A DNA stretch of 64,000 nucleotides from Nonomuraea fuscirosea (GTDB lineage Bacteria; Actinomycetota; Actinomycetes; Streptosporangiales; Streptosporangiaceae): assembly GCF_003001935.1 (NCBI RefSeq), contig NZ_PVNG01000004.1, positions 372,001 to 436,000 on the forward strand. Reading direction: 5' to 3'. Shown piece after piece: positions 42,811-51,983 of the stretch. A program made the translations under genes and the position numbers. The notes beneath the pieces are model-generated. The model saw nothing but the letters and a program-made list of their open reading frames with translations. It was not told the origin of the DNA and made no database searches. Numbering within the stretch: the first letter of the stretch is position 1; every line of letters starts with the position of its first letter.

Positions 42811-43542
42811 TCAGTTGTTGAGCGCGCTGAACAGGGTCATTCCCGCGCTGACGATGAGGGCCAGCAGCACCACCCGGCGGAACCGGTCCGGGTCGATGCG
42901 GCTGAACACCGCGTCGCCGATGAAGTAGCCGAGCTGCACCACCGGCACCCCCACCAGCCCGATCCAGAGCGACTGGCTGTTCACCTGGCCGGCCACGGCG
43001 AAGCCGATCAGGCTGAACACGCTGGTGCCGGCGAACACCGCGGCGAGGGTGGCGCGGAACTTGCGCGGGTCGTAGCCCATGCCCTGGAAGGCGGCGACCA
43101 TCGGCGGCCCGTTCGTGCCGGTGGACGTGGACAGCGCGCCGGACAGGAGACCGACCCCCACCAGCACGGGAACGTTGCCCGGCACCTTCACCCGGCGCCA
43201 CACCATCAGGGTGCAGCCCAAGACGCCGACGCCGATGAGCGCGGTGAGGACCCGCTCGGACGTGGCCCCGTAGATCCACAGGCCCAGGGGCATGCCGAGC
43301 AGGATGCCGGCCATGGCGATCATGGCCACCTTCCATTCGGCGTGATGGCGCTGGCGTACGCCGATCGTGATGGTCATGGCGAGAGCGGACAGGGTGGTGG
43401 CGACGACCGCCGTGTGCGGGTCGACGGTGAGGGCGAGGAGGGGAGTGGCGACGAGGGCGTATCCGAATCCGGTCACCGCGTGCACCGTAGAGGCGAGGAG
43501 GACGATCACTGCGGCGACGAGCAGCGTGGTCACCTGCCACAC
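42811..43542 (-). CDS. TauE/SafE family membrane transporter
   Basis: 243 residues with about eight membrane helices in two similar halves. The first helix region HAVTGFGYALVATPLLAL and the repeat GLLSGALSTSTGTNGPPM are characteristic of the sulfite/organosulfonate exporter family. It probably exports a small anionic sulfur or carboxylate compound. The GTG at 43542 has no clear ribosome binding site. It diverges from the thioesterase gene of the PKS locus; a link to sulfate chemistry there is possible but speculative. Confidence 0.85.
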   Translation of the reverse strand: MWQVTTLLVAAVIVLLASTVHAVTGFGYALVATPLLALTVDPHTAVVATTLSALAMTITIGVRQRHHAEWKVAMIAMAGILLGMPLGLWIYGATSERVLTALIGVGVLGCTLMVWRRVKVPGNVPVLVGVGLLSGALSTSTGTNGPPMVAAFQGMGYDPRKFRATLAAVFAGTSVFSLIGFAVAGQVNSQSLWIGLVGVPVVQLGYFIGDAVFSRIDPDRFRRVVLLALIVSAGMTLFSALNN

Positions 43543-43709
43543 TTTGCCATAAACCCAGGGAAATGATCCAGTATTTCTCGGCAGAAAAATCGGCGATAAT
43601 CACATCGGCAGGCTGAGGCCGTTCCTGAAATCGAGAACGGAGCTGCGGCGAATGGTCTCTACGTTGTTTCTCTGGCTTTGTCAACGGGTGCGCCGAGGAG
43701 TGAATTGAC

Positions 43710-44408
43710 GTGAACGCTCAGGAACCTGCGAATTACGTGGTCAGCCCGCCGCTCGACGGCGGCGGGGCGGTCGTCTTCGTCCCCGGGCTGGGCGGCCGGA
43801 CGAAATTCGTCGACCGCTGGAACGAGCCCGGCCGGGGCCCCGTCATCCGCCGGGCCGTCTGGAGCGAACCCATGAACGTGCCCGCCGTCGACGAGCGCGG
43901 CGCGGCCCTCGCGTCCCTCATCGACCGCGCGGACGCCTCCGACGTCGTGCTCGTCGGCCACAGCATGGGCGCGCTGGTCTGCCTGGAGGCGGCCGGGCGG
44001 CTGGACCGGCGGGTGCGCGGCGTCGTCGTCATGTGCCAGTATCCACCGCACCGCACGCCCGTCTCGCCGCTCGCGGAGCTGCCGGACCGGGCGCTGGCGG
44101 CCGAACTCGACGCGCCGCCGCACATCGCGGACACGGCGGCCCTGCCCGAATACGCCCGCCTCTGGCGCTCCGAATACCGCCTTCTCAATCGTTACCTGGA
44201 ATCGTATCCGCGCCCGATGGTGAACGCGCCGATCGTCGCCGTCGGGGCCAAGGACGACGCCAGTTCGTGGAGCTCGGAAAACCTCGACGAGTGGCATTCT
44301 TACACGACGGAACGGCTCTCCGTCCATATGGTCGCGGGCGGCCATCAGATGGTCGAAGAGCTGCCTTCCGAGACGCTACGAGAATGGCTCAGCACGCTTT
44401 CCTGCTGA
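43710..44408 (+). CDS. Type II thioesterase-like alpha/beta hydrolase
   Basis: 232 residues. The nucleophile elbow is VGHSMGALV, with Asp in VGAKDD and His in GGHQM. Such stand-alone thioesterases clear stalled or wrong acyl groups from PKS/NRPS carrier proteins, or release the product. GAGGAG lies 11 bases before the GTG. It is convergent with the PKS gene (42 bases between stops), so it is not in the same operon but belongs to the same locus by function. Confidence 0.82.
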   Translation: MNAQEPANYVVSPPLDGGGAVVFVPGLGGRTKFVDRWNEPGRGPVIRRAVWSEPMNVPAVDERGAALASLIDRADASDVVLVGHSMGALVCLEAAGRLDRRVRGVVVMCQYPPHRTPVSPLAELPDRALAAELDAPPHIADTAALPEYARLWRSEYRLLNRYLESYPRPMVNAPIVAVGAKDDASSWSSENLDEWHSYTTERLSVHMVAGGHQMVEELPSETLREWLSTLSC

Positions 44409-44450
44409 CCCTTCCGCGCGTCCATGACGTCGTTCTCCCCGGGCCTCCTC

Positions 44451-47400
44451 TCACTCGCCCAACCGGCGCAGTTCGGCGGCCAGCTCGGCCACCGTCGGAT
44501 GGTCGAAGATCACCGCGATGCCGACGTCCACGCTGAAGGCCCGGCGGATCTCCTCGACCAGGCCGACGGCGGCGAAGGAGTCGCCGCCCAGGTCGAAGAA
44601 GTTCTCGTCCAGGCCGACCTCCTCCAGCCCGAACTCGGCACACCACATCTCCACCAGCCTGTCCTCAACCGCCACCTGCCCCTGCGCCGCCCCGCCCGAG
44701 AGTCCTTGGGGCACGGCGGACGGGGCACCGGCTGCGGTGGACTGCGCATCGGCTGAGATGGGCTGTGTGCCGGGTGCGGTGGGCCGCGTATCGGCTGCGG
44801 CGGACCGCGTGCCGGCCGCGCTGGGCCGCGTATCGACCGAGGCCGGCGCCCCCGACATGCTGCCCGGCCGCCCGCCTGATGAACCGGCCCCGTCACCCAT
44901 GACCGCGTTCTTCAAGACGGCGTCGTGCCCCGGCACGGTGACGGCCACCTGCCGGTGCTCAGGCCGGGCCAGAAGCCGCAGCAGCAGGCCGATCCCGGTC
45001 GCGGGCGTGATCGCGTCACCAGGCGCAAGCTGCGGCCCGGCGTCAAAGTGCCGCCGTCCGGACGACGGCACCGGCCCGGCGGCGGCGTCCCGTCCGAGGC
45101 TGATGTCCGGCGTGATGGCGGCGCCTCGCTCCTCACGACGAATGTCGGAAGCGACCATCGATTCGTCGACGCGGCGCATGGTGAAGCCCCTGACCTCGAC
45201 GGCCACCTCGCCGTCAGCCGTCAGTACGTCGATGTCCGCCACGATCGTGTCGGGACCGCTCGGCCGCCGGCGGATGTGGCTGTACGCGCGGCCCGGGATC
45301 GGCCGGTGCACCACGATCGACTGGTAGGCGAACGGGGCGTGCGGCGGCTCCAGATCGGGATCGCGCGCCAGCGACACCGCCGCGTCCAGCAGCGTGGGGT
45401 GCAGCGCGTGCTCGCCGAGCTCGTGACTGAAGGCGTCGGAAAAGGTGAGCACAGCAAGCTTCGTGCCCGGATCGTCCCCTGACGTCCAGATCTCCTCACC
45501 CGGCCATCGCGGTCCGATGGTGAACAGCCGGTTGGCCGGATCGTTCACGGGCGTGCGCCGGTCGGTCAGCGACGCGCGCAACCCGTCCAGGTCCACCGTG
45601 CCCGCCGTGGCATCCACCAGCCCGATCTCACCCGTCGTGTGCACGCGATGGTCACTGGGCGAGCCGGAGGACGATGACAGCGGCGCGGTGCGTACGGTGA
45701 AACGCCAGACATCCTCGTGCGGCTCGAAGCCGACCTCCAGCGAGACGGGCTCAGGGGTGGTGATCGGCTGCCGGAACACCATGTGACGCACCCGCTCGGG
45801 CCGCCCGTTCACGTTGCCGACCGCCTCACGGAACGCGCGCAGAACGAAGTCGACCTGGGCCGTGCCCGGCAGCACCGGGACTCCTTCCATTCGGTGCTCG
45901 TCGAGAATCGGATAACTCTCGGCCGACAACGAGACCGACCACCGACGCACAGCCACCCCGGCCTCCGGTCCCGAGCCCGGCTCCACCTCTGTAGCCACGT
46001 TCGGGCCTGTCCCCGCGATTTGCCCTGGGCGGCCGGTGTGCGGGTGTCTTTCCTGGCGGGCGGCCATGCCGACCTCGGTCCACGACGGCCAGTTGACGCT
46101 CACCGAGGCGCAGCCCGCCAGCGGCTGCCGGCGTACCACCGCGTCGAGGAAGGCGTTCGCGGCGGCGTAGTCGGCGCCGCCCACCAGGCCCCTGAGCGCG
46201 GCCCGGCTGGAGAACGCCACGAAGAAGTCGAGACCGGCCTGGTCCCGCAGCACCTCGATCAGCGCCAGCGTGCCGTGCACCTTCGGCGCCAGCGTCGCCC
46301 TCATCTGTTCCCGCGTCCGGAACGGGATCATGCCGTCCCCCGCCACCCCGGCGAGATGGAACACCCCGTTGACGCCACCGAAGGAGTCCGACGCCCGACC
46401 GATCACACGGCGCAACGCCTCCACATCGGTCACGTCGCACGTCTCGACCCGGCACTCGGCCCCGAGCCCCTTGATCTCAGCCAGCTCCGCCTCGTGCCCA
46501 CCTGTACGGCGCCCCAGCAGCAGCAACCGCGGCCGCATCCCCGTCTCCGCCAGCCCACGCGCCACAGCCAGCCCCAGCCCGCCGAGCCCTCCGGTGATCA
46601 CATACACACCCCCGCGCCGCAACCCGACCGACCCCACACCACGAGCGTCCGCACCGTTGGAAGCCGCGCCGTGCCGGGGCGCGACGTCAGGAGCCGTGTC
46701 GTCGAGGGGGAGCGGGCGTTCTTCGGGGATCCAGCGTCGGTCGCCGCGCAGGGCGACGATCTCCGAGTGGTCGAAGCCGCGCAGTTCCGCGAGTAGCCGG
46801 TTGGTGCCCACCCCGTCCTGGACGTCGATGAGCTTGCAGCGGGAACGGGGGTTCTCCAGCATGTAGCTGCGCAGGAGGCCGAGCAGCATGGCCCGGACCG
46901 GGTGCACGCGCTCGCCGCCTGTCACGTCCGCCGACAGTTCGGTGATGACCAGGACATCGCGGCCGCGTCTGTCGGGTGCCCGCCGCGCCGCCTCCTGCAG
47001 CAGGTCCACGAACCGATGGAAACCGGCGTCGAGCTGGTCGTCGATGGTGCTCAGGTCGGGTTCCGCCAGGGCGCCGAGCTGGGTGGCGTCCACGACGAGC
47101 TCCGGGTAGCGGCGCGACTCCCTCAGCTCGTCCAACAGCCGGACGACGTCCTCCGAATGTCCCGGCCGGATCGTGAAGTCGTTCTCCGAGCATCCGGGTC
47201 GGTCCATGGAGTCGGTCGCCGAGCTCGCGTACGCGGAGGCGTGCCGGACCCTTGTTGCGTCCCATCCGGCTCGGTCGAGCAGGGCGGTCAGTTCGGCCGC
47301 GCGGCGTGGGTCGTCCGGCAGGAACACCAGTGGGCGCGACCCGTGCCCGATGCCGGACCCATGGCGTGGGGCTGGTGCGGCCTCCACCCACGTGGGCAGC

Positions 47401-50015
47401 CGCAAGGCCGCCCCGCCCGCCTCGCGCGCGTGCGCCTCGCTCGTCTCGTGCGCGGACTGGCCGGTCGGCTGGTGTGCGGGTGCGCCGTTCGGCTGGTGCG
47501 CCGGCGTGCGGCCGGCCGGGCCGTGCGGGGCTTCCAGGTCGATCCAGTGCCGCTCGCGCTGGTACGGGTAACCGGGCAGGGGCACGCGTTCACGAGGACC
47601 CGACGCCGACAGGGGCGACCAGTTCACCTCCGCGCCCAGCGTCCACATCCGGCCCAGCGCGTACAGGAACGAGGCCCGTTCCGTGGCGCCCTTCGACGGC
47701 CCGGCCGGCAGGACCGGCACCACCAGATGACGCCCGGCCCGCACCTGGGGATGCGCGCGGGCCAGGGTGGTGAGCGACCGACCCGGGCCCATCTCGACCA
47801 GCACCCGGTCTCCATCGGACAGCACGGCGTCGAGCGCCCGCTCGAACAGGGCGGGCTCGTCGAGGAGCCGCAGCCAGAAGTCCGCGCTTCCTGCCTGCGC
47901 CGGCTCCACCAGGCCGCCGGCGGCGGTGGAGCAGATTTTCGCCCGGGGACGCCGTGGCCGGATGCCGTCGAAGGCCGTGCGGAACCGTCCGGCGGCGTCG
48001 TCCGTGGACGATCCGCCCGTCGCCTTGGCGCTGACCAGCCGTACCGTCTCCTGGAGGGTGAACACCCCGGCGAGCGTGGCGGCGGCGAACTCCCCGACGC
48101 CCAGGCCGAGCAGCACGTCGGGCTCGATGCCCAGCGCCTGCCAGAGCCGTCCCAGCGCGTACTCGACGCTGAAGACCGCCGACTGCCTGACATCGGCGCC
48201 GTCCGGGACCGGCCGGTCCTGCGCGGCTTCCCGCGTCCCCTCCCAGAGCGGCCGCAGCGGCAGGCCGTGCGCCTCGAAGAGCTCGACGCACTCGTCCAGC
48301 GCCGCCCTGAACACCGGTTCCGTACGGCGAAGCTCCGCCGCCATGCCGGCGTGCCACGCCCTCTCGCCCGGGAACAGGAACACGGTGCTCCGCTCCGCCC
48401 ACTCCGGCGGGGTGACGATGCGCCGCCCCTCGTCGAGTACGGCGGCCGCCGCGTCGGCCAGGCTCTCCACCACCACCGCGCCCCGTACCGGATGGGGCGT
48501 GCGCCCCTCCCGCAGCGTGAACGCGACCCCGGCGAGCGGCTCAGCGCTTCCCGCGAAGGCTCGGGCGAGCCGCTCCGGCCAGGCCGCGGCCGCCGCCGGC
48601 GTCCGCGCCGACCACACGATCAGCTCCGCCGGTTCACGACGCGTCGGTTCCGGGCGGGATCCGGTGTGGCCGCCGCCTTGCCGGCTCCGCCCAGGGACAG
48701 CCGGGCGGGCCGGTGCCTCTTCGAGGATGGCGTGCGCGTTCGTGCCGCCGATCCCGAACGAGCTGACCCCCGCCAGCCGCCGCCGCCCGGCCGCCCGGGG
48801 CCAGGACCGGAGCGTGTCGTTGACGAGGAACGGTGAGCTGTCGAGGTCGAGCAGCGGGTTCACCTCGTCCAGGTTGACGGTCGCCGGGATCCGCTCGTGG
48901 CTCAGTGACAGCGCGGTCTTGATCAACGACGTGATCCCCGCCGCATGCCCCAGATGCCCCACGTTGCCCTTGATCGAGCCGATGGGACACCGTTCGGCCC
49001 GCGACGCCGCCCGGGCGCCGAACGCCATCCGCAGCCCCGCGATCTCGATGGCGTCACCCAGCCGGGTCGCGGTGGCGTGCGCCTCCACGTACCCGATGTC
49101 CGCGGGCCCCACGCCGGCCAGTTCCATGGCCCGCGCCACGACCTCCGCCTGCCGGTCGGCGCTGGGCGCGGTGAAGCCGACCTTGTGCGCGCCGTCGTTG
49201 TTGACCGCCACCGACCGGATCACCGCGGAGATCCGGTCGCCGTCGCCCAGGGCGTCGGCGAGCCGCTTGAGCACCACGACGCCGGCCCCGCTGCCGAAGA
49301 CCGTGCCGGTGGCCGCCGCGGCGAAGGGCCGGCAGTGACCGTCCCGGCTGAGCGGGCCGTCCTGGGCCCACCGGTAGCCGTGACCGACGGGGAACTCGAC
49401 GTCCGCGCCGCCGGCCAGCGCGACGTCACACTCGCGCAGCCGCAGCGCGTTCACGGCGAGGTGCACCGCCACCAGCGAGCTCGAACACGCGGTCTGCACG
49501 GTCAGGCTCGGGCCGTTCAGATTCAGCTTGTACGACACCAGCGTCGACGCGCTGTCGGGGTTGTTCCACATGCCGGCCCCCATGCCGGTCGCACTCCTGA
49601 GCGCCTCCAGGTTCGCGAGAATCCGGCCGATCCCGTACCGGTTCGCGGCGACCGACGAGAACACGCCCGCCCTGCCGAGCCGCGTCGCGTCATATCCGGC
49701 GTTCTCCACGGCGGCGTGCGCGGTCTCCAGGTAGAGCCGCAGCTGCGGATCGCACACGTCGGCCTCGCGCCGGGTCAGGCCGAAGAACCCGGCGTCGAAC
49801 AGGTCGATGCCCTCCGGCTCCGCCACCGCCCGCACGTACGCCGGGTCGGCCAGCGCCTCCGGCGACACGCCCCTCGACCGCAGCTCGTCCTCGGCGGGGA
49901 AACGCACCGCCTCCTCGCCGGCCACGAGCAGCTCCCACAGTTGCCGGGTGCCGGCCGCCCCGGGGAAACGGCCGGCCATCCCGATGATCGCGATCGGCTC
50001 GACGAGGTCGCTCAT
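44451..50015 (-). CDS. Type I polyketide synthase, KS-AT(degenerate)-KR-DH-ACP
   Basis: 1854 residues. KS 5-435: Cys177 in QTACSSSL, His313 (EAHATAT where EAHGTGT is usual) and His354 in NVGHLG. AT about 540-760 lacks the catalytic Ser: GHSxGE reads GLGVGE with Val640; FPGQGxQ reads FPGERAW, and about 75 residues of the small subdomain with the HAFHS block are missing. KR about 1135-1320: TGGLGGLG, Lys1245, Ser1270, Tyr1283, Asn1287. DH about 1355-1620: His1374 in HxxxGxxxxP, Asp1544. A heptad-repeat linker (1728-1769) precedes the ACP with Ser1813. KR before DH is an unusual order. Loading of the extender must occur in trans, if at all. Last gene of the operon. Confidence 0.93.
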   Translation of the reverse strand: MSDLVEPIAIIGMAGRFPGAAGTRQLWELLVAGEEAVRFPAEDELRSRGVSPEALADPAYVRAVAEPEGIDLFDAGFFGLTRREADVCDPQLRLYLETAHAAVENAGYDATRLGRAGVFSSVAANRYGIGRILANLEALRSATGMGAGMWNNPDSASTLVSYKLNLNGPSLTVQTACSSSLVAVHLAVNALRLRECDVALAGGADVEFPVGHGYRWAQDGPLSRDGHCRPFAAAATGTVFGSGAGVVVLKRLADALGDGDRISAVIRSVAVNNDGAHKVGFTAPSADRQAEVVARAMELAGVGPADIGYVEAHATATRLGDAIEIAGLRMAFGARAASRAERCPIGSIKGNVGHLGHAAGITSLIKTALSLSHERIPATVNLDEVNPLLDLDSSPFLVNDTLRSWPRAAGRRRLAGVSSFGIGGTNAHAILEEAPARPAVPGRSRQGGGHTGSRPEPTRREPAELIVWSARTPAAAAAWPERLARAFAGSAEPLAGVAFTLREGRTPHPVRGAVVVESLADAAAAVLDEGRRIVTPPEWAERSTVFLFPGERAWHAGMAAELRRTEPVFRAALDECVELFEAHGLPLRPLWEGTREAAQDRPVPDGADVRQSAVFSVEYALGRLWQALGIEPDVLLGLGVGEFAAATLAGVFTLQETVRLVSAKATGGSSTDDAAGRFRTAFDGIRPRRPRAKICSTAAGGLVEPAQAGSADFWLRLLDEPALFERALDAVLSDGDRVLVEMGPGRSLTTLARAHPQVRAGRHLVVPVLPAGPSKGATERASFLYALGRMWTLGAEVNWSPLSASGPRERVPLPGYPYQRERHWIDLEAPHGPAGRTPAHQPNGAPAHQPTGQSAHETSEAHAREAGGAALRLPTWVEAAPAPRHGSGIGHGSRPLVFLPDDPRRAAELTALLDRAGWDATRVRHASAYASSATDSMDRPGCSENDFTIRPGHSEDVVRLLDELRESRRYPELVVDATQLGALAEPDLSTIDDQLDAGFHRFVDLLQEAARRAPDRRGRDVLVITELSADVTGGERVHPVRAMLLGLLRSYMLENPRSRCKLIDVQDGVGTNRLLAELRGFDHSEIVALRGDRRWIPEERPLPLDDTAPDVAPRHGAASNGADARGVGSVGLRRGGVYVITGGLGGLGLAVARGLAETGMRPRLLLLGRRTGGHEAELAEIKGLGAECRVETCDVTDVEALRRVIGRASDSFGGVNGVFHLAGVAGDGMIPFRTREQMRATLAPKVHGTLALIEVLRDQAGLDFFVAFSSRAALRGLVGGADYAAANAFLDAVVRRQPLAGCASVSVNWPSWTEVGMAARQERHPHTGRPGQIAGTGPNVATEVEPGSGPEAGVAVRRWSVSLSAESYPILDEHRMEGVPVLPGTAQVDFVLRAFREAVGNVNGRPERVRHMVFRQPITTPEPVSLEVGFEPHEDVWRFTVRTAPLSSSSGSPSDHRVHTTGEIGLVDATAGTVDLDGLRASLTDRRTPVNDPANRLFTIGPRWPGEEIWTSGDDPGTKLAVLTFSDAFSHELGEHALHPTLLDAAVSLARDPDLEPPHAPFAYQSIVVHRPIPGRAYSHIRRRPSGPDTIVADIDVLTADGEVAVEVRGFTMRRVDESMVASDIRREERGAAITPDISLGRDAAAGPVPSSGRRHFDAGPQLAPGDAITPATGIGLLLRLLARPEHRQVAVTVPGHDAVLKNAVMGDGAGSSGGRPGSMSGAPASVDTRPSAAGTRSAAADTRPTAPGTQPISADAQSTAAGAPSAVPQGLSGGAAQGQVAVEDRLVEMWCAEFGLEEVGLDENFFDLGGDSFAAVGLVEEIRRAFSVDVGIAVIFDHPTVAELAAELRRLGE
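44709..44834 (-). repeat. 21-bp x6 repeat coding the PKS pre-ACP linker
   Basis: Six copies give a seven-residue repeat such as DTRPSAA, GTRSAAA, DTRPTAP (residues 1728-1769). It is an in-frame expansion that lengthens a flexible linker. Confidence 0.85.
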
Positions 50016-50101
50016 GTCGTCCGTGCTCCAATCAGCTTGCCGCGTACGGGGAACGAGCCGTCGCGGAGACCAGGCCGCCCTCCACCGAGTGAGGGGCGGC
50101 C

Positions 50102-51934
50102 TCAGGCCAGGTCGTCGTCCAGGGTCTCTCGTAAGTGATCGGCGAAGGCCCGCAGAGTGGGATATCGGAAGACCAGCACCGGAGAGATCTCCCTGCCGAG
50201 GCGGATGGAGACCTCCGACACGAAACGCATCAGGGACATCGAGGTGAAACCGGTCTCGAAGAAGCCGCCGTCAGGGTCGATCCCGGTCCGGCCGAGCACG
50301 GACCGCGCACTCTCGTCCAGCACCGCCCACAGCTTCCCGGCCTGGTCCTCGGCCGGCTCGTCACCCCACGCATCAGCCTGATCCCCGCCCAGCCCGCCGC
50401 CCAGCCCGCCGTCCCGCGCGCCGTTCCGGCCGCTGTCCGGGGCACTGTCCGGGGCGCTGTCCTGCGGGGAGTCCCGCACCTCGATGCTCGACGGCAGGAC
50501 CGCCGGGTCCAGCCGGTCGCGGAGCACCGCCCGGATCTCCTCGCCGTCCACCGCCGCCCCTGGAGCCCGTACGACGGTCAGGCGCACGGTTCCGACACCC
50601 GCGCCGTCCTCGACGAACGTCGCCACCGAGCCGGCCACGCCCGGGACCAGGGCGGCCGCGCCCTCGATCTCGTCCAGCTCCACCCGCGTGCCGTTGACCT
50701 GGACCTGCCGGTCCGCCCGCCGCAGGAAGCACAGGTCGCCGTCCGGCAGCAGGCGGACGACGTCGCCCGTGTCGTACCAGCGCCGGCCGTCCTGGTCGGT
50801 GGTCAGCAGTGCGGCGCCGCCGGTGTAGCCGAGCGCACATGCGGAGGACTCCACCTGCAACCGGCCCTCCAGATTCGCAGCGCCGCTCACCCCGGGCTCC
50901 GGGACGATCCTGATCGTGGCGTGGCCGAGCGAGCGCCCGATGGGGACCGGGTCCTCGCCGGCGACCCCCTGACCAGGCGGAACCCGGTACATGCAGACCA
51001 CCTGCGGCGTCTCCGACGCGCCGTAACAGTTGACCACGGTGGCCCGCGGCGCGAACCGGGCCGTCGCCCGCAGCGCCGCCGCCGTGAGCCGCGCCCCCAC
51101 CGAGCAGACCACCCGCAGACTGGGCAAGGGACGCGGGGACGCGCCCGCCATGAGCTGGAGCAGGACCGGCGAGCCCTGGAGCACCGTGATGGAGTGCGCG
51201 GCGAGCCAGTCCGCCGCCGGCCGCGGATCGGCGGCCGTGCGCGGGCCGGGGACGAACAGCGTCGCACCCGTCACCCAGGGCGCGATCAGCTCCCGCAGGC
51301 TGGGATCGTGGCCGGGCCGGCTGAGGAAGGCGACCCGGTCGGCTTCGTCCATGGGCAGCTCTTCGAAGAACGCCGCGCAGGCCGCCGCGAAGGCCGCCCG
51401 CCCGACGACGATCCCCTTGGGCCGGCCCGTCGTCCCGGACGTGAAGAGCACATGACTGACGTCGTCCCCGACGTGGCCGCCGCCGTTCGCGGAGACGTCC
51501 AGCGGCTCCAGGCCGGCGGCCGGGGCGGACGACGGCGCGAAGACCGCGGCGGCGCCGGTGGCCGCCAGCGCCCCGCGTACCCGTTCCCGGCCCCAGTCCC
51601 CGAGGATCGCCGGAACGGCTCCCGCGCCCCACAGCCCCAGGAGCCGCGCGACGAACGCCGGGCCGCGCTCGGCGGGCACGCCCACCACGCGGCGCTCCAG
51701 CCGGTGACGCCGCACGACCTCGCCGACGTCCGCGCCGAGCGCGGCGAGATCGCCGAAGGTGAGCCGGCGATCCTCGTGCACCAGCGCGACCCGGCCCGGG
51801 TCACGCGGCGCCCGCCCGAGCACGCCGAACAGCCCCAGCCCCGGGTCGCCGACTGCGGTGCCCGTGGGGGTAGTGTAGGTAACGGTGCCGATGGTGTCAC
51901 GGGCGGGGCCGGTCGGCTGGTCCCGTCGGCTCAC
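50102..51934 (-). CDS. NRPS-type adenylation-peptidyl carrier protein (A-PCP)
   Basis: 610 residues. The A domain shows LFTSGTTGRPKG (A3), GHDPSLREL with the Asp that holds an alpha-amino group, NCYGASETP (A5), YDTGDVV (A7) and RADRQVQVNGTRVE (A8). The A10 lysine motif (NGKVDR) is not found; that place holds a Ser/Asp/Pro and Gly repeat. The carrier domain at the C-terminus has FFETGFTSMSLM with the phosphopantetheine Ser. The GTG at 51934 follows GGGAGG. It probably loads an amino acid for the PKS, 87 bases downstream. Confidence 0.9.
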   Translation of the reverse strand: MSRRDQPTGPARDTIGTVTYTTPTGTAVGDPGLGLFGVLGRAPRDPGRVALVHEDRRLTFGDLAALGADVGEVVRRHRLERRVVGVPAERGPAFVARLLGLWGAGAVPAILGDWGRERVRGALAATGAAAVFAPSSAPAAGLEPLDVSANGGGHVGDDVSHVLFTSGTTGRPKGIVVGRAAFAAACAAFFEELPMDEADRVAFLSRPGHDPSLRELIAPWVTGATLFVPGPRTAADPRPAADWLAAHSITVLQGSPVLLQLMAGASPRPLPSLRVVCSVGARLTAAALRATARFAPRATVVNCYGASETPQVVCMYRVPPGQGVAGEDPVPIGRSLGHATIRIVPEPGVSGAANLEGRLQVESSACALGYTGGAALLTTDQDGRRWYDTGDVVRLLPDGDLCFLRRADRQVQVNGTRVELDEIEGAAALVPGVAGSVATFVEDGAGVGTVRLTVVRAPGAAVDGEEIRAVLRDRLDPAVLPSSIEVRDSPQDSAPDSAPDSGRNGARDGGLGGGLGGDQADAWGDEPAEDQAGKLWAVLDESARSVLGRTGIDPDGGFFETGFTSMSLMRFVSEVSIRLGREISPVLVFRYPTLRAFADHLRETLDDDLA

Positions 51935-51983
51935 GCTGGCCTCCCTCGCGGGCACGACTCCCGCTCGTCCGATCGTTGTCGCG

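Noticed and set aside
44451..50015. Treating the PKS as a plain cis-AT module or as a pseudogene
   Set aside because: The AT lacks Ser, His and the small subdomain, so it is not a plain cis-AT module; yet KS, KR, DH and ACP residues and an intact 5.5-kb frame argue against a pseudogene.
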